A stretch of 64,000 nucleotides of DNA, taken from the NCBI RefSeq assembly GCF_000495915.1, contig NZ_AOFQ01000032.1, forward strand, positions 157,302 to 221,301, given 5' to 3'. This document shows positions 63,504-64,000 of this stretch, piece by piece; positions within the stretch are counted from its first letter, which is position 1; every line of letters starts with the position of its first letter. A model generated the notes under the pieces. That model did no database searches. It was not told the origin of the DNA and saw nothing but the letters and a program-made list of their open reading frames with translations. Origin of the DNA: Stutzerimonas chloritidismutans AW-1. Lineage in GTDB: Bacteria > Pseudomonadota > Gammaproteobacteria > Pseudomonadales > Pseudomonadaceae. Both the position numbers and the translations under genes were made by a program.

Positions 63504-64000
63504 GGGAAAACTGCACCGTGTCAGGAGACGAGAGCCGAGGCTATTGCATCAGTGAGATCGGAACAGCCAAGGAGGTGGGGGCGGACACTCGCATCACCAC
63601 AGCTTGCAGCGCCGAGACGCAGACCGAAGGGGCCAGGGCGGTATCTCTTGGAAATCTAACCCCAGCTAATCGCATGCTGGCCAAAAGTGGGCTGAATTGG
63701 GCACCCAAAATAGGATTCTATAATCGCTCTATAATCAACTATAAAGGCCTATAAAGCTCATCCTAGAGCTGTCCAGCTGCCTGTAAGCGTCGGGCAAAGA
63801 GCCCGACTGCACTTCATGCTGCCAATGGCCGATATCTCACAAGCCGAGGCATAGTGGCGGGCTGCACGCAACGTTGCACCGTCGTTCCTGGTGTAGGCCG
63901 ATGTCAATGAGAAGCTGGAAGTTGAGCCGTGGAGCCAGTATGCAATTCAAGGGCGGGTTTAGCTGCAAGGCCACCAAAGGATATGGCGGGGGGGGTGTAG
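63504..64000. other. Non-coding right edge with phased CTATAA repeats
   Basis: No credible gene follows merA to the window edge. CTATAA occurs at 63718, 63729, 63739 and 63749, that is every 10-11 bp, so all copies face the same side of the helix. The arrangement resembles a recombinase, partition or regulator binding site. The rest shows no clear repeat and no transposon end. Confidence 0.5.

Overview
The window looks like chromosome of a Pseudomonas/Stutzerimonas-type gammaproteobacterium. It is GC-rich and carries families typical of pseudomonads (the glgA-treZ-malQ-treY order, LigD, DUF1652 and DUF2790 proteins, a CopC-free PCu(A)C gene, and the colR-colS-methyltransferase-inaA order). 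The replication terminus is inside the window: a near-perfect dif site lies at 25632-25659.

Layout. (1) 1-13.5 kb is a general-stress block: glycogen/trehalose operon glgA-treZ-malQ-treY on the minus strand (treY runs off the left edge), a CinA-type amidohydrolase, an MscS channel, a DUF892 ferritin-like protein, small proteins and the multidomain DNA ligase LigD. (2) 13.6-16.4 kb: a curlin-repeat secreted protein, a DUF1615 lipoprotein and a DUF2790 periplasmic protein. (3) 16.7-23.4 kb: a tripartite efflux operon (FUSC permease, DUF1656, HlyD, outer-membrane lipoprotein) with a LysR gene downstream and a divergent AraC-type regulator. (4) 23.46-25.64 kb: a ~2.2-kb element inserted at dif. 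It carries a long fold-back attP-like hairpin at its left end (CTX-phage style), four small genes and a run of hairpins, and looks like an inovirus satellite or remnant. (5) 25.8-37.9 kb: dgkA, an LtaS-like alkaline phosphatase-superfamily enzyme in an operon with a BNR-repeat protein, a PCu(A)C copper chaperone, gor, a VOC protein, galU, a chemotaxis receptor with a CxxCH motif, and hemN.

(6) From 38013 to the right edge is an accessory region that starts with a 'GGGG...' terminal repeat and the tnpA-tnpC pair of a Tn4652/Tn5041-type Tn3-family transposon. No second terminal repeat was seen, so the right end is probably outside the window. The cargo has two parts. The first is a ColRS-type envelope-stress regulon gathered in one place: LtaS-like enzyme, PAP2 phosphatase and dual-specificity phosphatase on the minus strand; colR-colS; a WarB-like methyltransferase, an InaA-like kinase, a second dgkA and a further LtaS-like enzyme; then ugd, a UDP-glucuronate epimerase, a TVP38 protein, a family-2 and a family-39 glycosyltransferase and an SdiA-regulated-domain protein. 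Two sites matching the ColR box consensus (as I recall it) share 26 of 30 bp and both lead into a TTGACA -35 element. A weaker third site precedes ugd. The second part is a mercury resistance operon (merR divergent from merTPFA), next to a BASS-family transporter and an EamA-type transporter.

Working model (inference): the mobile region carries its own metal/envelope-responsive regulator and enzymes that add anionic groups to lipid A or surface lipids and recycle the lipid by-products. This is linked to mercury detoxification on a transposon of the family whose transposition in P. putida was reported to depend on ColRS.
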